A stretch of 64,000 bases of DNA from JALSNL01 sp036479585 (GTDB taxonomy: Bacteria > Bacteroidota > Ignavibacteria > Ignavibacteriales > Melioribacteraceae): contig OZ245062.1 of the NCBI GenBank assembly GCA_965224785.1, positions 4,464,001 through 4,528,000 on the forward strand, written 5' to 3'. This document shows, one piece after another, positions 34,362 through 43,681 of the stretch (position 1 is its first letter; each line of letters begins with the position of its first letter). Made by a program: the position numbers and the translations under genes. The notes beneath the pieces were generated by a model. It saw nothing but the letters and a program-made list of their open reading frames with translations, was not told where the DNA came from and did not search any database.

Positions 34362-34495
34362 TTATTTAGTGTTAATATTATTCAACTTTAATTAAAGAAA
34401 AACTTAAAATAAGAAACTATACTTAAAAAGTTTTGTATAATTGCATATTCATTTTGTAGTTGAAAACAACTTTTATAGAACTCTTTGCATTTTGC

Positions 34496-34578
34496 GTCAT
34501 TCCGGTTTCCAGTTCTTTTGGAATACTGGAATCTCATAAACTTTAGCAGATTCCGGCACAAAAAACAACCGGAATGAC
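34496..34578. repeat. REP-like palindromic element
   Basis: Perfect 10-base arms GTCATTCCGG (34496-34505) and CCGGAATGAC (34569-34578) enclosing a second hairpin TTCCAGT/ACTGGAA. Related in its ends to elements at 5664 and 45065. It lies between the divergent phosphatidyltransferase and glycosyltransferase genes. Confidence 0.65.
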
Positions 34579-34647
34579 TGGTCAAAAAAGATTATTCAAA
34601 GGCTTCTAGTAATTATTTCTAAAATACTAAATCCAAACTATTATCTA

Positions 34648-35763
34648 TTGAACATACTTGCAATAAATTGGCGTGATATTAAAAACCCGGAAATGGGTGG
34701 AGCGGAAATTCATTTTCATGAAATCTTCAAAAGGCTTGTTAATAAAGGGCATAGTGTTACTCTCTTTTCACATCAGTTTGAAAATGCAGCACAAGAAGAG
34801 ACTATTGATGGAATACTAATTAAAAGAATTGGCAATAAATTTTTGTTCAATAGACAATTCAAAAAGTATTATCTGAAATATTTACAAAATATCAATTACG
34901 ATTTAGTAGTTGATGATATTTCAAAAATTCCGCTAAATACACCAAGCTATATTAAGAAACCTATTGTTGGAATCCTTCATCATATACATGGGAATTCCTT
35001 ATACAAAGAAATTCCATTTCCATTAGCTTATTATATAATTCAAAAAGAAAAACAAATTCCAGCTAACTATAGTAGTGTCCCAATATTTACAGTTTCAGAA
35101 AGTACAAGTAGTGAGTTAGTTCATTTAGGATTTCCAAAAAATAAAATTGGAATTTTACACAACGCAATTGATCACGATTTTTTCAAAACAATAAAAAATG
35201 AAAAACAAAAAACACCTTTACTTACTTACGTTGGGCGAATTAAAAAGTATAAAAATATTGAAAAAGTAATAGATGCAATTCCGCATCTTAAAGATAAATT
35301 TCCGAATGTAAAATTAGTAATTGGTGGTAGTGGAGATCACTTAAAGAATCTTAAAGAATATGTAACAAAATTAAATTTAGAAAAATACATTGAGTTTAAA
35401 GGATTTTTATCTGAAGAAAATAAAGCTAAGTTATTAGGCGAAGCTTGGGTGTTTGTTACAATGGCAGAAAAAGAAGGATGGGGCATAACCGTAATAGAGG
35501 CGAATGCAATGAGGACTTTAGCAATTGGTTCAGATGTTCCCGGTTTACGGGATTCAATAAAAAATAATGAAACTGGTTTTCTTGTTCCGTTAAATGATTC
35601 GAAAAAATTATCTGAAAAAATAGAAAATCTTTTCTTAGATAAAGATGAACTAAATAAAGTTTCGGAGAATGCTTATGATTGGTCAAAAGAATTTTCTTGG
35701 GATAATTCTGCAAATCATTTTTTAGAGCAAGTGAAAGTTTGGTATCCCAATCTGAATAATTAA
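34648..35763 (+). CDS. Glycosyltransferase family 4 (GT-B)
   Basis: 371 residues. N-terminal NILAINWRDIKNPEMGGAEIHFHEIFKRL is the acceptor-side start of GT4 enzymes, and the C-terminal half contains TYVGRIKKYKNIEKVIDAIP, VKLVIGGSGDH and the donor-binding EKEGWGITVIEANAMRTLAIGSDVPGLRDSI (the E-x7-E motif). It transfers a sugar from an NDP-sugar to a lipid or glycan on the cytoplasmic side. The start is TTG without a clear ribosome site but matches the family's conserved N terminus. Confidence 0.9.
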   Translation: MNILAINWRDIKNPEMGGAEIHFHEIFKRLVNKGHSVTLFSHQFENAAQEETIDGILIKRIGNKFLFNRQFKKYYLKYLQNINYDLVVDDISKIPLNTPSYIKKPIVGILHHIHGNSLYKEIPFPLAYYIIQKEKQIPANYSSVPIFTVSESTSSELVHLGFPKNKIGILHNAIDHDFFKTIKNEKQKTPLLTYVGRIKKYKNIEKVIDAIPHLKDKFPNVKLVIGGSGDHLKNLKEYVTKLNLEKYIEFKGFLSEENKAKLLGEAWVFVTMAEKEGWGITVIEANAMRTLAIGSDVPGLRDSIKNNETGFLVPLNDSKKLSEKIENLFLDKDELNKVSENAYDWSKEFSWDNSANHFLEQVKVWYPNLNN

Positions 35764-35833
35764 AATATTTAACTGAATTCATTTAATATTCTTTATATCT
35801 TTTAAGGTTGTATTCAAAACAATACTTGAATTT

Positions 35834-36055
35834 ATGAGTTACAGAGAACAGAAAAAATATTTTGAAGAACTTAGACGATTTGAAAACAAATTGTCATCAA
35901 GTGAAAAAAGAGAATATGATATGTTTCTCAAAAGACACAAGGATGATGAGGATTTAGATAGCTTATCATTTCGTAAGCTGGAAGAGTTTCATAATAAGTA
36001 TTATATTAATAGAGAGCGGAAACCTTTTATTGATCCGTTTGAGAAAAGAGATTAA
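35834..36055 (+). CDS. Small charged hypothetical protein
   Basis: 73 residues with an even mix of Lys, Arg, Glu and Asp, predicted helical (YREQKKYFEELRRFENKLSSSEKREYDMFLKRH), soluble. Not recognised. It lies 32 bases upstream of the DUF2723 gene in the same direction, with a codon composition like its neighbours, so it is probably real and co-transcribed. Confidence 0.55.
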   Translation: MSYREQKKYFEELRRFENKLSSSEKREYDMFLKRHKDDEDLDSLSFRKLEEFHNKYYINRERKPFIDPFEKRD

Positions 36056-36087
36056 ATTTTTATAAAAGAATTATAATAGAGGAATGA

Positions 36088-38982
36088 ATGAACAAAGAAA
36101 TGATTCATAAAATTATAGCATTTTCAGTTTTTCTAATTACCGCCATCGTTTATTTTATGACGGTTCAACCATCGGTTTCCTTTTGGGATTGTGGTGAGTT
36201 TATTGCTTCATCTTACTCGATGCAAGTACCTCATCCTCCGGGAACTCCACTATTTTTAATTCTTGGTAGATTTTTATCTATGATACCTTTTGCAGATAAT
36301 ATTGCTTTACGAGTTAATGCAATCTCAGTTATATCAAGTGCGTTTACAGTTTTGTTTTTATATCTAACAGCAGTAAAAGTTATCAATAATATAAAACCTA
36401 ATCACAAAGAAGAAAGTTTTATTGAGTCACTTGGAACTTACTTGGCTTCTGCGATAGGTGCTTTATCATTGGCGTTTAGCGATACTTTTTGGTTCAACTC
36501 CCTTGAAGCTGAAGTTTATGCTCTTGCAACTTTCTTTATTGCAATTGTAACTTGGTTGATGATGATTTGGTATGAAAAAGCAGACGAGACTGATAATGAA
36601 AAGTATCTATTACTAATTGCATATTTGATCGGATTATCAACTGGTGTTCATCTAATGTCGGTGCTAGCTTTAGTACCAGTAGTATTGGTTATTTATAATA
36701 GAAAGTATTTGACCAACGAAATCGAGTATAAAAAAACTGCATATATTTTTATGGGACACGTTGGAATAATTTTGGTAATTGCTGCAGCTCTTTGGGCTTC
36801 AACAAGTAGTACATCTCCAACATTGGAAGAGTATAAAGCTTTTGATTCTAAATTTTTGATGTTTGCTATTTTTGCAAGTGTTGTAGTTATGGGCGTTTTC
36901 TTTAAGAAAATATTTCACTCAAATTCATTTTACATTCCAATTGTTATTGGTGGTATTACTTTGTTCTCTGTATATCCGGGAATTGTAAAACATATCCCTA
37001 ATTTAGTTTCTAAGTTGGGTGGAAATGATATGACAATTAATATGATAATTCTATTTTTAGTTGTTGGCTTAGTAGGGTATGGAATTTATTGGAGCAGTAA
37101 ACATAACAAACAAACAACTCATTTAGTTTTTAAAAGCTTCATGTTCGCTCTAGTTGGTTTTTCTTCTTACGCAATGATAATAATTAGATCAAACCAAGAT
37201 ACTCCAATCAACTTGAACAGTCCAAAAACATTTCCCGAATTTGTAAAGTATATGAATAGAGAGCAGTATGGAGATCAGCCAATATTTAAAAGAAGATTTA
37301 CTCACGAGCCTCACCAGCAAGGAGTTTATAGAAATTATTCAAGTGATCTTGATTTCTTTTGGACCTACCAAATGGATCATATGTTTAATAGATATTTGGG
37401 CTGGAACTATATTGGTAGAGAAAGCACAGTTCAAGATTCACCAATAAAATGGACTCAGCTTTTTGCAATTCCTTTTCTAATAGGATTGTTTGGGCTGTAC
37501 TACCATTTTAAATTAGATTGGAAAATGGCAAGTGTGTTTTTTGTAATGTTTATTTTTCTTGGCTACTTAACGGCATTTTATCAGAACCAGCAACAACCCC
37601 AACCAAGAGAGCGAGACTATTTTTATGTGGGGGCTTTCTTTGTATTCTCAATTTGGATTGCATTAGGAGTTAGAGGAATTCTTGATTTAATAAAAGAAGC
37701 ATTTAAGGAATCGAATATTATTAAACCAGCTTACTCTATAATATTAGTCGCTTTGATGGTTCTTATTCCACTTAACATGTTGCACTCAAATTATTTTACG
37801 CATAGCAGAGCTGGTAACTTTGTTCCTTGGGATTATTCATATAACATTTTACAAAGTGCAGAGCCTAACTCAATAATTTTTACCAATGGAGATAATGATA
37901 CTTTTCCACTTTGGTATTTACAAGATGTTGAAGGTGTAAGGCGTGATGTTAGAATTGCTAATCTTAGTTTGTTAAATACAGGTTGGTATATTAAGCAGCT
38001 TAAAAATACAGCACCTTATGGAACGCCAAAAATTAAAATGACATTATCAGATGCACAGATTGATAGAGTTGCTCCATCTCAATGGAAAACTAAAACTATT
38101 AATATTCCAATATCTAAAGAGACTTATGCTAAGTACGGAATTACCGATACTGCAATTACAAATACTGGCAAGATGACTTGGCAAATGAAACCAGCTGTTA
38201 ACTTTGGAAAAATTCAGGCAATAAGAGCACAAGATTTAGTTGCCTTAGATATTGTCCGATCCAACATTGCTGATAGACCTATATATTTTGCAGTTACTAC
38301 TCCAGATAAGAGTAAACTTGGATTAGAAGATTTTATGGAAATGGAAGGATTGGCTTTTAAAGTTCTACCAAGAAAAGTTGGTGGTTATTATGGTGCTATA
38401 AATGATGAAGTTATGTGGAAGCAATTGATGGAAGAACCGGAAGGTTATAGTAATGATTATCAACCAGGTTTTAAGTTTAGAGGTTTAAATGATAGTACAA
38501 TTTTTATGGATGAAAATCATCAAAGACTAACTTTGAACTATAGAAATTCTTATATGAGATTGGCATTAAAATATCTTTATAAAAATAAAGACAATAAAAA
38601 AGTAATTGCTGTACTTGACAAAATGGAAGAGAAAATGCCAAGTAAGTTAATTCCTCTTGATTATAGATTACAACATAATTTTGCAAATATGTATTTTGAA
38701 GCTGGTGATATAGATAAATATAATACTATGATTGGAAAGGTTGAACAAATTGCATTGCTAAAGTTTGCTGCTAATCCTATGCAAGAAGTTAAAAGTCAAG
38801 ATGGTGCTTTTTTTGTATTGCAAAATATTTATGATAGACAAAGCCAACCTGGCAAATTTGTAGAACTATTGGAAAGATTAAAACCATTGGTTCCGAACGA
38901 TCCTAATCTTGATAGAATGATTAAACAATACAAAGAAAAGATGAATGCAAATGCTATATCAATACCTCAACAGAATAAATAG
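36088..38982 (+). CDS. DUF2723 membrane protein (putative protein O-glycosyltransferase)
   Basis: 964 residues. The first ~560 residues hold about a dozen membrane helices; the first periplasmic loop begins VQPSVSFWDCGEFIASSY and HPPGTPLF, the conserved segment of DUF2723, where the acidic residue aligns with the catalytic Asp of PMT/ArnT-type GT-C enzymes. The C-terminal ~400 residues are periplasmic and include NGDNDTFPLWYLQ. Bacteroidota homologues are linked to O-glycosylation of secreted proteins. Its target here is inferred, not shown. Confidence 0.88.
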   Translation: MNKEMIHKIIAFSVFLITAIVYFMTVQPSVSFWDCGEFIASSYSMQVPHPPGTPLFLILGRFLSMIPFADNIALRVNAISVISSAFTVLFLYLTAVKVINNIKPNHKEESFIESLGTYLASAIGALSLAFSDTFWFNSLEAEVYALATFFIAIVTWLMMIWYEKADETDNEKYLLLIAYLIGLSTGVHLMSVLALVPVVLVIYNRKYLTNEIEYKKTAYIFMGHVGIILVIAAALWASTSSTSPTLEEYKAFDSKFLMFAIFASVVVMGVFFKKIFHSNSFYIPIVIGGITLFSVYPGIVKHIPNLVSKLGGNDMTINMIILFLVVGLVGYGIYWSSKHNKQTTHLVFKSFMFALVGFSSYAMIIIRSNQDTPINLNSPKTFPEFVKYMNREQYGDQPIFKRRFTHEPHQQGVYRNYSSDLDFFWTYQMDHMFNRYLGWNYIGRESTVQDSPIKWTQLFAIPFLIGLFGLYYHFKLDWKMASVFFVMFIFLGYLTAFYQNQQQPQPRERDYFYVGAFFVFSIWIALGVRGILDLIKEAFKESNIIKPAYSIILVALMVLIPLNMLHSNYFTHSRAGNFVPWDYSYNILQSAEPNSIIFTNGDNDTFPLWYLQDVEGVRRDVRIANLSLLNTGWYIKQLKNTAPYGTPKIKMTLSDAQIDRVAPSQWKTKTINIPISKETYAKYGITDTAITNTGKMTWQMKPAVNFGKIQAIRAQDLVALDIVRSNIADRPIYFAVTTPDKSKLGLEDFMEMEGLAFKVLPRKVGGYYGAINDEVMWKQLMEEPEGYSNDYQPGFKFRGLNDSTIFMDENHQRLTLNYRNSYMRLALKYLYKNKDNKKVIAVLDKMEEKMPSKLIPLDYRLQHNFANMYFEAGDIDKYNTMIGKVEQIALLKFAANPMQEVKSQDGAFFVLQNIYDRQSQPGKFVELLERLKPLVPNDPNLDRMIKQYKEKMNANAISIPQQNK

Positions 38983-38994
38983 AATATAAATTAT

Positions 38995-39027
38995 AGACCT
39001 CTAAGGAAATTTATTTCTTGGAGGTCT
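38995..39027. terminator. Bidirectional hairpin terminator
   Basis: AGACCTCTAAGGAAAT pairs with ATTTCTTGGAGGTCT (G-T pairs allowed) between two converging genes; its right arm touches the stop codon of the minus-strand LOG gene. Confidence 0.75.
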
Positions 39028-39554
39028 TATATTTTTCGAACAATGAACTTTGTACACTTTTCAATATCGTCAAAATAACTTACAAGTCCCGTTGCTCTAT
39101 TTTCAGCAAAAATTCGTTTTTCCATTTCCTCCGTAATACTTTTCCACATTGAACCAAAACAAGCTATTGGTTTTTTGTTCATTAATCCTTTGTTGATAAA
39201 TTCCCAAACCAATGAAAGCTCTACTAGCGTTCCTGTTCCGCCAGGCAAAATTATAAAAGCGTCACCGTATTCAATCAGTTTCTCAATTCTTTCAAAAAGA
39301 GTTGCACACTTAATTTCTTTTGATAAATTTTTGCTGGGTAAAGCATTAAACAAATCAACAGTAATTCCAATAGATTCAGTTCCTATTTCAGAAGCACCTT
39401 TAGATACTCCATCCATAATTCCCTGAAAACCACCAGTACAAACATTTAAATTATTTTGAGCTAATAGCTTTCCAAATTGGTATGCATCTTCGTACTCTTG
39501 TTCTCCTGGTTTTGGTAAAGAGCTTCCAAAAATTGTTACAGTTTTTCTTTTCAT
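39027..39554 (-). CDS. Short LOG-family protein (TIGR00730 type)
   Basis: 175 residues. TVTIFGSSLPKPGEQEYEDA at the start, CTGGFQGIMDGVSKGASEIG, then the catalytic PGGTGTLVELSLVWEF. This is the minimal LOG form, likely a nucleoside-5'-monophosphate phosphoribohydrolase. It overlaps the yjbQ-like gene by one base (TAATG), so the two are coupled. A longer paralogue is at 27834. Confidence 0.88.
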   Translation of the reverse strand: MKRKTVTIFGSSLPKPGEQEYEDAYQFGKLLAQNNLNVCTGGFQGIMDGVSKGASEIGTESIGITVDLFNALPSKNLSKEIKCATLFERIEKLIEYGDAFIILPGGTGTLVELSLVWEFINKGLMNKKPIACFGSMWKSITEEMEKRIFAENRATGLVSYFDDIEKCTKFIVRKI

Positions 39555-39973
39555 TATTTTCCAGTTAGTTGAATAATTATTTTTCTGTTTCTACTTCTAT
39601 TATCAAAATCTACTAAAATAATTTGTTGCCAAGTACCAAGTAAAAGTTCTCCATTTGCGAATGGTACTTGAAAAGATGCACCTTGTAAAGTTGCTCTAAC
39701 ATGAGAGAAACCATTTCCATCATGCCAAGTCATATCGTGATTATAATCCTTATTGGATGGAATTATACTTTCCATAAATAGTAGATAGTCTTTAAGTAAA
39801 CCAGGTTCATATTCAATAGTAGTAATGCCAGCAGTTGCTCCTGGAACAAAAATTAAAGCGTTGCCTTCTGTAAAATTATTTTCACTAATTGTTGTTTGTA
39901 CATCATTTGTAATATCAATTATATCGTTAAAACCTTTAGTACTTACGTTGAAACTTAGAGTTTTAATTTCCAT
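39554..39973 (-). CDS. yjbQ: YjbQ/UPF0047 family protein
   Basis: 139 residues, full length. Conserved segments include ALIFVPGATAGITTIEYEPGLLKD, the metal-site histidines in DMTWHDGNGFSHVRATLQGASFQVPFANGELLLGTWQQIILVDFD, and the beta-rich finish RNRKIIIQLTG. The family has weak thiamine-phosphate synthase activity in vitro and a poorly known role. It leads a two-gene unit with the LOG protein. Confidence 0.92.
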   Translation of the reverse strand: MEIKTLSFNVSTKGFNDIIDITNDVQTTISENNFTEGNALIFVPGATAGITTIEYEPGLLKDYLLFMESIIPSNKDYNHDMTWHDGNGFSHVRATLQGASFQVPFANGELLLGTWQQIILVDFDNRSRNRKIIIQLTGK

Positions 39974-40117
39974 CTTTCATCCTATTTGTTTTTCTAAAAG
40001 CCATTGTTCTTTAGCATAAGTTATTTACTTATTATTCAAAATTTAGTACATTAAAAACTGAATAAGTAGTATGTCAGAAATAACAAGTATTTTGCTTAAG
40101 ATAAAATAGATACTGCT

Positions 40118-41725
40118 TTGAAAAAAAAACTCATCCATATATTTTTATTTTCTTCATTTTTAATTTTCCAGTCTTGCAATCAAAAAACAGATATCAAATC
40201 CGAAAATAAAATTTCTAACCAAGAATTAAAAATTCTTCTTTCTGATCCGGTTGAAACTTTAGATCCGCTTCAAATACTATATTCATCAGATTGGAAAGTA
40301 GCAACAAATATATTTGAATCACTTGTAACTTTTAATGAAGATGGAAAAGTTGTTCCGGAATTAGCTGAATTTTTTTCAATTAGTGATGATAGACTAAAAT
40401 ATACTTTCAAACTTAGAGATAATGTTTATTTTCAAGACAATCCTTGCTTTAAGAACGGAAGAGGAAGAAAGTTAAGCTCATTTGATATAAAATATACATT
40501 TGAAAGACTAGCTAATCCCCAAAATGGTTTTCCTAATTGGCAGATGTTAAATAATAAAATTATAGGCATAAATGAATTCCATAGTGGAAATGAGAAATAG
40601 ATACTAGGAATTGTTATTGAAGATTCTCAAACAGTTTCATTTTTATTATTAAAACCTTTTACTCCTTTTCTAAAAATATTAGCTACTCCTAATTATTTTA
40701 TTGCGGCAAAGGAAGCGGTTGAATATTTTGGAAAGGAATTTAAGTATCATCCGGTTGGTACAGGACCTTTTAGAATCTCTGAATTTAGAAAATATGAAAA
40801 AGTTCAATTAGTCAAAAATGATAATTACTATTTAACAGATAGTAACAAAATTAAACTTCCCTATATTAAATCAATTTGTTATTCAACAATTGGAAAATCA
40901 GAAAATATAATTAATGAACTATTTAAAAACTCCACTGATATTATAAGTGTAAATAATAATGATTTAGAAAAGTTGAAGAAAAGTGAATTATTATTAAACA
41001 ACTATCAGGTAGTTACATTAGATAAAGGTGAGAGTGTTAGATATTGGGGATTTAATTTCTCTAAAAATAATAGTAAAAAATATAAACTTATTAGGACTGC
41101 AATTGCTAAATCATTCAACAGAAAATTAATTGTTGATGAGAGTAATCTAAACAAACTTGCTGAGTCTTTAGTTCCAACTCATTTATTGCAGAATGAGAAA
41201 ATTAAGTGGCATCAGTTTAATAGTACATTCTCAGAGACATTGCTTTCAAATAAAGTAAGTAGTGATACACTAATTATTTTATCAAATATAGTTACACCGG
41301 ATTTACTTGAACTTGAAAAAGCAATAAATAGAGTTAACATACCTTTCAAGAGAATAATTAAAAAAGATAATTATTATGGAGCTATTGCAAAATTAAAACC
41401 TGATTTATTTAGAGTTAGTATATCGCCGTCATATCCGGATCCAATTGAATACTATTCTCTTTTTTATTCAAAGAGTTCTAGCGATAATAATTTTGGCAGA
41501 TTTAGTAACAAAGAATATGACAGATTATATGAAAAGATTTTATATGAGCTTTATGATTCAAAACTTTTAGATTATTACATACAACTTGAAAATATATTAA
41601 AACAAGAAGTAGCTGCAATTTATTTAACTCATCAAGGACCAACTCATTATATATATCCCAAAAATTTAAAAGACATAAAATTTAAATACGTTCAATTAGA
41701 TTTTAGAAAAGCATATTTTAAATAA
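40118..41725 (+). pseudogene. Family-5 solute-binding lipoprotein gene with one in-frame TAG
   Basis: From a TTG start the frame reads a lipoprotein signal (IFLFSSFLIFQSC) and DPVETLDPLQILYSSDWKV...IKYTFERLANPQNGF, the N-terminal lobe of SBP_bac_5 peptide-binding proteins. A TAG at 40598 interrupts after FHSGNEK, but the same frame continues with ILGIVIEDSQTVSFLLLKP, YHPVGTGPFRISEF and a complete C-terminal part ending at 41725, directly before the histidine kinase ATG. So a single nonsense codon splits a 535-residue protein. It may be a true mutation or a base-call error. No ABC permease genes are nearby, so it probably serves the kinase as a sensor partner. Confidence 0.75.
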
Positions 41726-43516
41726 ATGATAAAAATTAAAAGTAGGTTAACAACCAAATTACTTTTGTTCGTATTCACAGTTTCCTTCTTGTTGATAGCC
41801 GGGAGCTTTGCATATTTTTATCTTTCCGGTAAATCATTTATCAATAACTCATCAATAAAAGAACTTCAGAATTATTCGAAAAGATTCAATCAATCTGTTA
41901 AGAATCAAATAGATCAATATTCAAATAACATTTCATCACTGGTCATTAATGTTAATACTACTAATGATGTTGATCCACTTGTAAACAAAAACCTTAAACT
42001 GATTTTGGTTAACAATTCATTAAAAATAGATGGAGTTTATTTACAATATGATGCTCCTTTAAAATCAATAGTTGCTTTGCCTATTACAGTTCTGCGTGGT
42101 GAACAAATTATTAATTTGAATACAATTAAGAATGAACAATTTGATTCATTGTTTAACTCTATAAATGTTACTCAGCTAAGCAATAATAATTCGGAGTTTG
42201 GATATAAAAAAAATAGCCTTTATACAGATTACTATATTAGAAAAAAAACAGATTTGTTTTCAATTATTCTAAAAGTTGCAAACTTTTCTTTTTATGAGAA
42301 TATCTTAAACAACATCTACTTTACTGATGAGATAAATTTTTGCATCAGCAATTCTAACAAAGTAATTAATTACTCGACAAATAAATTTTGGATAAATCAA
42401 AAAATTAGCAAATATTTTACAGCTGAACCGTACAAAGAAAACTTTTTTATGGATGAAGAAAGGAAAATAATTTATGGGAAGTGGTTGTCAGATAATTTAG
42501 GAAGCCAAGTAATTATCTGTAATAATGTTGCATCTGCATACAACAGTTTCAAAACGTTACTTAATAATTTATTGCTCTATTCAATTTTTATTTACGCACT
42601 TATTGTTTTGTTCACTTTATTTTATGCTAACAGAATTTCTAAATCCCTAAACAAAATAACTGATATTACAAAAAAGGTTGCTGAAGGAAATTTTGAAAAT
42701 AAAATTGATATAAAACGAAATGATGAAGTTGGACTTTTAATTGATTCGTTTAACAATATGATTGATGAACTTAATGTTATCTACAGTAAGCTATCATTGA
42801 GCAATGAAGAGTTGAGAGTAAAAATAGATGAACTTACTCAAACAAGAATTGAACTTAGCAAAAAACAAAAGTTAGCTTTTGTTGGCGAAACAATTTCAAA
42901 AATATCTCACGAAATACAAAATAAAATAAGCGGAGTAAGTGTTTGGGTTCAAAATTTAGAAATGCAAACTTCCGGCGATGAAAATATATCTCTATATGTA
43001 AATGAAATAAAATGTTCACTTAATTCATTTATGGAAATGTTACAGAATTTTAAAAAGTTTTACCGTAAACCATATTTAGAAAAAAAGAAAGTTGATTTTA
43101 TTAAGGTTGTTGAAAATGTAATTAAAAAGTATAGCTCAGATATTTACGAAAGAAAAATTACAGTAAAGAAAAATTTTATCTTAAAAGAAAAGGTGCTTAA
43201 GCTTGATGAGAATTTAATGGAAGAAGTTCTTGAAAATTTATTTGCCAATGCAATTTACTATAGTCCTGAGAACTCAGTAATTCAGATTGAAGTGCTTGAT
43301 AAAAAATCAAATATAATTTTTACTATTTGTGATGAAGGTACTGGAATACCGGAAGAAAATTATGATAATATTTTTCATCCCTTTTTTACAACAAAATCAT
43401 CTGGAAGCGGTTTGGGTTTAGCCATTGCAAGAAATATTATTGAAGCACACGATGGTTCACTAGAAATATTTAAGAAAAATAATAAAGGTGCGTGTTTTAA
43501 AATAACATTGCAATAA
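41726..43516 (+). CDS. Membrane sensor histidine kinase
   Basis: 596 residues. Helix 1 (~10-34), a periplasmic sensor region (~35-280, no recognised fold), helix 2 (~282-300), a HAMP domain (RISKSLNKITDITKKVAEGNF...), a coiled coil, the phospho-acceptor helix with VGETISKISHEIQNK (His ~396), and the ATPase: N box ENLFANAIYYSPEN, G1 CDEGTGIPEENYDNIFHPFF, G2 SSGSGLGLAIARNIIEAHDG. It starts immediately after the stop of the solute-binding gene and is followed by a sigma-54 regulator, its likely partner. Confidence 0.92.
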   Translation: MIKIKSRLTTKLLLFVFTVSFLLIAGSFAYFYLSGKSFINNSSIKELQNYSKRFNQSVKNQIDQYSNNISSLVINVNTTNDVDPLVNKNLKLILVNNSLKIDGVYLQYDAPLKSIVALPITVLRGEQIINLNTIKNEQFDSLFNSINVTQLSNNNSEFGYKKNSLYTDYYIRKKTDLFSIILKVANFSFYENILNNIYFTDEINFCISNSNKVINYSTNKFWINQKISKYFTAEPYKENFFMDEERKIIYGKWLSDNLGSQVIICNNVASAYNSFKTLLNNLLLYSIFIYALIVLFTLFYANRISKSLNKITDITKKVAEGNFENKIDIKRNDEVGLLIDSFNNMIDELNVIYSKLSLSNEELRVKIDELTQTRIELSKKQKLAFVGETISKISHEIQNKISGVSVWVQNLEMQTSGDENISLYVNEIKCSLNSFMEMLQNFKKFYRKPYLEKKKVDFIKVVENVIKKYSSDIYERKITVKKNFILKEKVLKLDENLMEEVLENLFANAIYYSPENSVIQIEVLDKKSNIIFTICDEGTGIPEENYDNIFHPFFTTKSSGSGLGLAIARNIIEAHDGSLEIFKKNNKGACFKITLQ

Positions 43517-43569
43517 ATAAAATAGTGTTAAGTTAAGTATGTAGCGGCGGGTAATTTTATTTACTGTCG

Positions 43570-43613
43570 CAGACAGGATTGTCTACGATACGTATCACAG
43601 ACAATCCTGTCTG
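43570..43613. repeat. Nested hairpin between kinase and regulator genes
   Basis: Perfect 15-base arms CAGACAGGATTGTCT (43570-43584) and AGACAATCCTGTCTG (43599-43613) around the palindrome GATACGTATC (43587-43596). A long interrupted hairpin without a T run; it could stabilise the upstream mRNA or be a dispersed palindrome. Confidence 0.7.
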
Positions 43614-43681
43614 TGAATTTAACAAAGTAAATTAAAACTTATAGTAGACACTAAACCATTAACACAACAGTAGGAAACAAA

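Noticed and set aside
40598..40600. TAG codons inside genes as a sign of stop-codon reassignment
   Set aside because: Several intact genes end with TAG at sensible places (ccoS, the RES antitoxin, the Na/Pi transporter, the barrel gene ending at 24534), so TAG is a normal stop here; the internal ones look like single mutations or errors.
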